The translations under genes and the position numbers were made by a program. DNA of 64,000 nt from Actinobacillus seminis (GTDB lineage Bacteria > Pseudomonadota > Gammaproteobacteria > Enterobacterales > Pasteurellaceae), in the NCBI RefSeq assembly GCF_002263215.1, contig NZ_NLFK01000003.1, forward strand, positions 186,001 through 250,000. The letters are read 5' to 3'. Of the stretch, positions 60,000 to 64,000 are shown one piece after another; positions within the stretch are counted from its first letter, which is position 1, and every line of letters starts with the position of its first letter. The notes under the pieces were generated by a model, which saw only the letters and a program-made list of their open reading frames with translations, was not told the origin of the DNA and ran no database searches.

Positions 60000-60649
60000 A
60001 ATTGCAACCAATCGTTAAATTGATGAAACGGATAATGTGGCAAATCCAACAAACGGATAGCGCCCGGACGCGCTGCAAAATAGCCTTGCCAGAAACGCTG
60101 TTGATTTTCCGCGGGGAAAATACGATCTTGCTGACAGATAATCGCGCCAGTCCATTGTACCGCAGATAAATCAGGCTGCTGCATTGCTTGATAAAGTGCG
60201 GTCAATTCTTGATGAATTTCTAGCAATTGACGCGATACGGTCATTTGTCGATATTGCTCACTTAATTGCCGAACGCCACAAATTCGGCGTTGGAATTTCA
60301 CTAAATTACTTTCATTCAAATTATCCAACGTGCCTTGAAAAATGGCTTTAGGAATACCGAATTCATCATCACACGGGCGTAGCGTACCATTTATCGCCAC
60401 CGCCGAAATCAACGGAAGGTTTTGCATCACCCGCGTCGCCGCCCACACGCCCATTGACCACGCCACCAGCCGAATTTGCCGATAAATGGAAAAATCAAAA
60501 TCTAGCTTAAGATCACGAAAATCATAACAAATTAATACATCATATTCCGGCGGCACCACCAAATGCGCCACCGTTTCTGGTGAACTTCCCCAACCGGCAA
60601 AATAAACGATGATATTTTTCTGCCCGTTATTTATCCATGTTGTTTTCAC
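59993..60649 (-). CDS. bioG: Pimeloyl-ACP methyl ester esterase BioG
   Basis: Alpha/beta hydrolase that removes the methyl group from pimeloyl-ACP methyl ester, ending the BioC cycle; the BioG type replaces E. coli BioH in Haemophilus. The candidate nucleophile is in LVAWSMGVWAATR (about residue 65), the acid in CQQDRIFPAENQ and His in LDLPHYPF. The N-terminal YFAGWGSSPETV is typical. 218 residues. It lies 15 bases after bioF and overlaps bioC. Confidence 0.92.
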   Translation of the reverse strand: MKTTWINNGQKNIIVYFAGWGSSPETVAHLVVPPEYDVLICYDFRDLKLDFDFSIYRQIRLVAWSMGVWAATRVMQNLPLISAVAINGTLRPCDDEFGIPKAIFQGTLDNLNESNLVKFQRRICGVRQLSEQYRQMTVSRQLLEIHQELTALYQAMQQPDLSAVQWTGAIICQQDRIFPAENQQRFWQGYFAARPGAIRLLDLPHYPFHQFNDWLQLC

Positions 60650-60664
60650 GTTAATTTAATCCTG

Positions 60665-61834
60665 TTACATAAGCGTTGATAACGCATCCATAAATTGGAC
60701 GATTTCTTGCGACGTCATATCGGCTGTCAGCGATAAACGAATTCTCGAGGTGCCTTGCGGGACTGTTGGCGGGCGAATTGGTAAACAATAATAGCCCATT
60801 TGTTGCAATTGTTGCGCCGTCTCGACCGTTTTTGGGTTATCGCCGATAACATAAGGCACGATGCAACTTTGGCTTGGCATATCCCGCTTAGTCAAGCGTT
60901 GCACATGGCATCTTAACTGCTCACTCAATTGTTGCAAATGCTCACGTTGCGCTTGAAAGTGCGGTAGTTTTTCAAATAGAAATAAACTCCATGCCACGTT
61001 AAACGGAGGCAGTGCGGTCGAAAAAATCAACGGACGCATGGTATTGACCAAATAATCCCGCATTATACGATCACAAACCACATAAGCGCCCATAGAGGCT
61101 AAGGCTTTGCCAAAAGTACCGACTAAAAAATCAATCTCCGCCACGCAACCTTGCTGTTCGGCAATCCCTAAGCCTTGCTCTCCGTAAACACCAATAGCGT
61201 GCGCTTCATCCACGTACAATAACACATTGCCGAAACATTTTTTAAATGCCACCAATTGTGGTAAATCCGACACATCACCATCCATACTAAATACCGATTC
61301 CGTCACGATAATCATGCGTTGATAACAGTTTTGATGTTTACGCAGCAAATTTTCCAGATGCGCATAATCATTGTGGCGATAACGCACAAAATCGGCCCCA
61401 CTCAAGCGAATTCCATCAATCATGCTGGCGTGTACCAATTTATCCGCCACGATCAAGGTATTTTTATCCGCTACCGCCGGTAAAATCCCGATATTGGCAT
61501 GATAACCGCTATTAAACAACAATCCACTTTCTCGCCTAAAACGCTGTGCCAACAACGCTTCCAGTTGCTCATAACACGGAAAAGATCCGGTCAACAAACG
61601 GGAAGAAGATGAAGTAAAGTGCAGTAAGTTTTCCGCGTGTTTTTGCAAAAAAGTTTGCCGCAAAGCCGTGTTATTTGCCAACCCTAAATAATCATTAGAC
61701 GATAAATTTAACATTAACCGCCCCTCTTTTTCGATATAACGTCCTTGATGGGTTAATTCAGGCAAGCGGCGTAATTGTCCGATATTCTGCAATTGCGTTA
61801 ATCGCTCGGCAAAATCAGCCAATGGATTCATCAT
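60665..61834 (-). CDS. bioF: 8-amino-7-oxononanoate synthase BioF
   Basis: PLP enzyme that joins pimeloyl-ACP and alanine. [18 protein letters not shown] and the PLP Lys in [15 protein letters not shown] are characteristic. 389 residues. Its start overlaps the bioA end by 20 bases; either of two adjacent ATGs could be used. Confidence 0.95.
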   Translation of the reverse strand: MMNPLADFAERLTQLQNIGQLRRLPELTHQGRYIEKEGRLMLNLSSNDYLGLANNTALRQTFLQKHAENLLHFTSSSSRLLTGSFPCYEQLEALLAQRFRRESGLLFNSGYHANIGILPAVADKNTLIVADKLVHASMIDGIRLSGADFVRYRHNDYAHLENLLRKHQNCYQRMIIVTESVFSMDGDVSDLPQLVAFKKCFGNVLLYVDEAHAIGVYGEQGLGIAEQQGCVAEIDFLVGTFGKALASMGAYVVCDRIMRDYLVNTMRPLIFSTALPPFNVAWSLFLFEKLPHFQAQREHLQQLSEQLRCHVQRLTKRDMPSQSCIVPYVIGDNPKTVETAQQLQQMGYYCLPIRPPTVPQGTSRIRLSLTADMTSQEIVQFMDALSTLM

Positions 61835-63113
61835 AAACCTCTTTGATCACCTCTAATAGGGCTTGTGTCAGTTGTGATAATTGGTGCGGCGTAATAATAA
61901 AAGGCGGCATAATATAGACAAGACGTCCAAACGGGCGCAACCAAATCCCTTTTTGTACAAATTTCGGTTGTAAAACTGTTATATTAACAGGTTCCCGCAT
62001 TTCAAGTACACCGATAGCGCCGAGAACTCGTACCTGTTTGACACAATTAAATGCCGCTGCTGGCGCTAATTCGCGGCGTAATTGTTGTTCTATTTTCTGA
62101 ATTTTCGCCTGCCAATCGCTTGCCAATAATAAATCAATAGAGGCACAGGCAATCGCACACGCCAGTGGATTTGCCATAAACGTCGGTCCGTGCATAAAAC
62201 ATTTTGCTTCGCCTTGGCAAATGGTTTGAGCGATCAATGCGGTAGTCACCGTTGCCGATAAAGTTAAATAACCGCCGGTCAAGGCTTTACCCAAACACAT
62301 AATATCCGGGATTATTCGAGTATATTCGGTGGCAAACAGCTTACCGGTGCGCCCAAATCCGGTAGCGATCTCATCAAAAATCAATAATACGCCATATTGA
62401 TCACATAACGCTCTGGCACGTTCCAAATAGGTCGGCGAATAAAAATACATCCCACCGGCACCTTGCACAATCGGCTCCAAAATTAATCCCGCAATTTCCG
62501 AAGATTTTTGTGCCAATAAATCGCGTAGCGGTGCAATATCTCGTTCATCCCAGTCTTCGCCAAAGGCAGTTTTTGGTTGTGGCAAAAAATATTGCAGTGG
62601 CAACCGTTCGGCAAATAGGCTATGCATCCCCGTTATCGGATCGCAAACCGACATCGCATGCCACGTATCACCATGATAACCGGCGCGAATGGTGGCAAAT
62701 TTACTGCGCTTAGGTTGCCCTTTGGCGTGTTGATATTGCAGTGCCATTTTCATCGCCACTTCTACTGCCACTGATCCGCTATCAGCATAGAAAATTGTGT
62801 CTAATCCTGGCGGCAAAATGCTAACCAAGCGTTTACCTAATTCCACCGCGGGATCATGGGTAAATCCGCCGAACATAATATGGCTGGTTTTCTCTAATTG
62901 GGCAATCGCGGCTTGATTTAATTGCGGATGGTTATAACCATGTAACGCCGCCCACCAAGAAGACATTCCGTCAATCAGTTGTTGCCCATTTTTTAAGGTA
63001 ATCATCACGCCATCGGCACGTTCTACCGCATATATCGGCATCTCGGCGTTCACCGCTGAATAAGGATGCCACAAATGTTGCTTATCCCATTGCAACATAT
63101 CTTGCTCATTCAT
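61815..63113 (-). CDS. bioA: Adenosylmethionine-8-amino-7-oxononanoate aminotransferase BioA
   Basis: Aminotransferase that uses SAM as amino donor to make 7,8-diaminopelargonate. [20 protein letters not shown] at the N-terminus, [19 protein letters not shown] and the PLP Lys in [18 protein letters not shown] are seen. I chose ATG 63113, with AAAGGAA upstream, giving 432 residues; an ATG at 63146 without a site would add 11. First gene of the biotin operon, divergent from psd. Confidence 0.95.
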   Translation of the reverse strand: MNEQDMLQWDKQHLWHPYSAVNAEMPIYAVERADGVMITLKNGQQLIDGMSSWWAALHGYNHPQLNQAAIAQLEKTSHIMFGGFTHDPAVELGKRLVSILPPGLDTIFYADSGSVAVEVAMKMALQYQHAKGQPKRSKFATIRAGYHGDTWHAMSVCDPITGMHSLFAERLPLQYFLPQPKTAFGEDWDERDIAPLRDLLAQKSSEIAGLILEPIVQGAGGMYFYSPTYLERARALCDQYGVLLIFDEIATGFGRTGKLFATEYTRIIPDIMCLGKALTGGYLTLSATVTTALIAQTICQGEAKCFMHGPTFMANPLACAIACASIDLLLASDWQAKIQKIEQQLRRELAPAAAFNCVKQVRVLGAIGVLEMREPVNITVLQPKFVQKGIWLRPFGRLVYIMPPFIITPHQLSQLTQALLEVIKEVYDESIG

Positions 63114-63180
63114 TACGCTTATTCCTTTCTGCTTGTTTTCGTTCATAAATCCGAATTAGTAGCAAAGTATAGCCTTATCA

Positions 63181-63208
63181 TTGCACAAGTGAAATAACTT
63201 GTTATAAT
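63181..63208 (+). promoter_or_regulatory. Promoter of psd
   Basis: TTGCAC (63181-63186) and a perfect TATAAT (63203-63208) spaced by 16 bases, 29 bases before the psd ATG. On the other strand TTCACT and TATACT with a 16-base spacer could serve bioA. Confidence 0.7.
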
Positions 63209-63237
63209 CCCATCTCCAATTTATTGAGGACATAACT

Positions 63238-64000
63238 ATGTACAACGCGAAAAAAAACAACCCAGCTACCGGCAGCGCATCAAAATTGCTTTTCAATATG
63301 TGATGCCGCAACAATATTTAACCCAATTTGCCGGCTGGTTTACCAAACAACAATGGGGCACAGTGACTCATTTTGCGATCAAACTTTTTGCCAAAAAATA
63401 TCACGTGGACATGAATGAAGCGGCGAAACCGAATTTCAAAGATTATGCCAGCTTCAACGAATTTTTTATTCGTCCGCTTGCCGAAAATGCGCGTAAAATC
63501 GAGCAAAATCCGACCGCACTTTGTTTACCCGCAGACGGACGAGTCAGCCAACTCGGACATATTGACGACAATTTATTATTACAAGCCAAAGGGCATTATT
63601 TTCGTTTAGAAGATTTATTGGCGCACGATCAAGAGCTGGTGGAAACCTTTAAAAATGGCGAATTCGCCACTATCTATTTATCACCGCGTGATTATCACCG
63701 CGTGCATATGCCTTGCGACGCAACCTTGCGAAAAATGATTTATGTGCCGGGCGATCTGTTTTCGGTAAACCCGTTTTTAGCCGAACACGTACCCAATTTA
63801 TTCGCTCGCAACGAACGGGTCATCTGCGTATTTGATACGGACTTCGGACCGATGGTGCAAATTTTAGTCGGTGCCACCATCACTGCCAGCATCAGCACCG
63901 CTTGGGCTGGTATTGTCAATCCGCCACGTCCGAAGGAAATCAAAACTTGGACTTATCAAGGGGAAAGTGCGGTCAAATTATTGAAAGGTTGTGAAATGGG
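63238..64000 (+). CDS. psd: Phosphatidylserine decarboxylase, frameshifted at the start and cut by the window end
   Basis: Inner-membrane enzyme that makes phosphatidylethanolamine. The ATG at 63238 follows TGAGGA and a strong promoter, but after MYNA an A8 run (63250-63257) leads to a stop at 63301-63303. The body of Psd lies in the next frame from 63258: QPSYRQRIKIAFQYVMPQQY, FNEFFIRPLAENARKI, CLPADGRVSQLG, YLSPRDYHRVHMPC, and onwards to the edge. Six or nine A's would restore it. Translation from ATG 63303 is conceivable but would lose about 20 conserved residues. The LGST cleavage site lies beyond the window. Confidence 0.85.

Noticed and set aside
63115-63237. Searched for a BirA operator between bioA and psd
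   Set aside because: No clear TTGTAAACC-type dyad; only promoter-like elements are visible.

Overview
This 64 kb window is chromosomal DNA of a Pasteurellaceae bacterium. The main evidence is the frequent 9-mer AAGTGCGGT (and its complement ACCGCACTT), the DNA uptake signal of the Haemophilus influenzae / Pasteurella / Aggregatibacter clade. It recurs in and between genes and is often arranged as inverted pairs that double as terminators. The gene orders speF-potE-argF, dcuB-acpP-fabG-fabD-fabH-plsX-rpmF and bioA-F-G-C-D fit the same family. I cannot name the species.

Layout. 1-7.7 kb: the end of comEC (DNA uptake), then a lipid A/Kdo run msbA-lpxK-ycaR-kdsB with overlapping genes, then uvrC. 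7.9-10.9 kb: pntAB transhydrogenase. 10.9-22.5 kb: an accessory island. It holds an IS1595-type transposase gene, a complete IS1016-like element (12773-13485), a broken FrpC-like gene cut by that element, a candidate Cys/His effector, and a 1880-residue RTX protein that combines a self-processing module, RTX repeats, a cadherin-like domain, a subtilase domain and a P domain. A Mu-like phage baseplate remnant and an IS-end-like hairpin close the island. 22.5-30.9 kb: envelope lipid transport. murA-ibaG-mlaBCDEF runs leftward and the lptCAB-ptsN-rapZ cluster runs rightward from a shared intergenic region. 30.9-37 kb: asd, the ftsY-ftsE-ftsX division/secretion cluster, rsmD and dprA. 37.2-42.4 kb: an ornithine unit, speFL(leader)-speF-potE-argF. 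42.6-45.2 kb: a TonB-dependent receptor behind a Fur-box promoter. 45.3-49.8 kb: carAB. 50.1-52.9 kb: mlaA, yfbU and a DcuB-type transporter. 53.1-58.5 kb: acpP and the yceD-rpmF-plsX-fabH-fabD-fabG set. 58.6-63.1 kb: biotin genes bioA-F-G-C-D. 63.2 kb to the end: the 5' part of psd, with an apparent frameshift.

How genes work together. mlaBCDEF plus the distant mlaA form a complete retrograde phospholipid transport system. msbA, lptABC, lpxK and kdsB contribute to LPS synthesis and export. speF, potE and argF share ornithine, and carAB makes the carbamoyl phosphate that ArgF uses. DprA and ComEC serve natural competence, which explains the uptake-signal density.

Most notable observations: (1) an unlisted 54-codon leader ORF upstream of speF that carries the HIRRTxHIMK motif of the ornithine-sensing arrest peptide SpeFL; (2) the RTX island, with a 16-A tract at the point where an FrpC-like gene loses frame, two diverged copies of a self-processing module, and a subtilase with Glu where Asp is expected; (3) PtsN with Lys in place of the phosphorylated His; (4) a homopolymer frameshift at the start of psd; (5) 14 in-frame hexanucleotide repeats in ftsY. 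No rRNA, tRNA or CRISPR array was seen.
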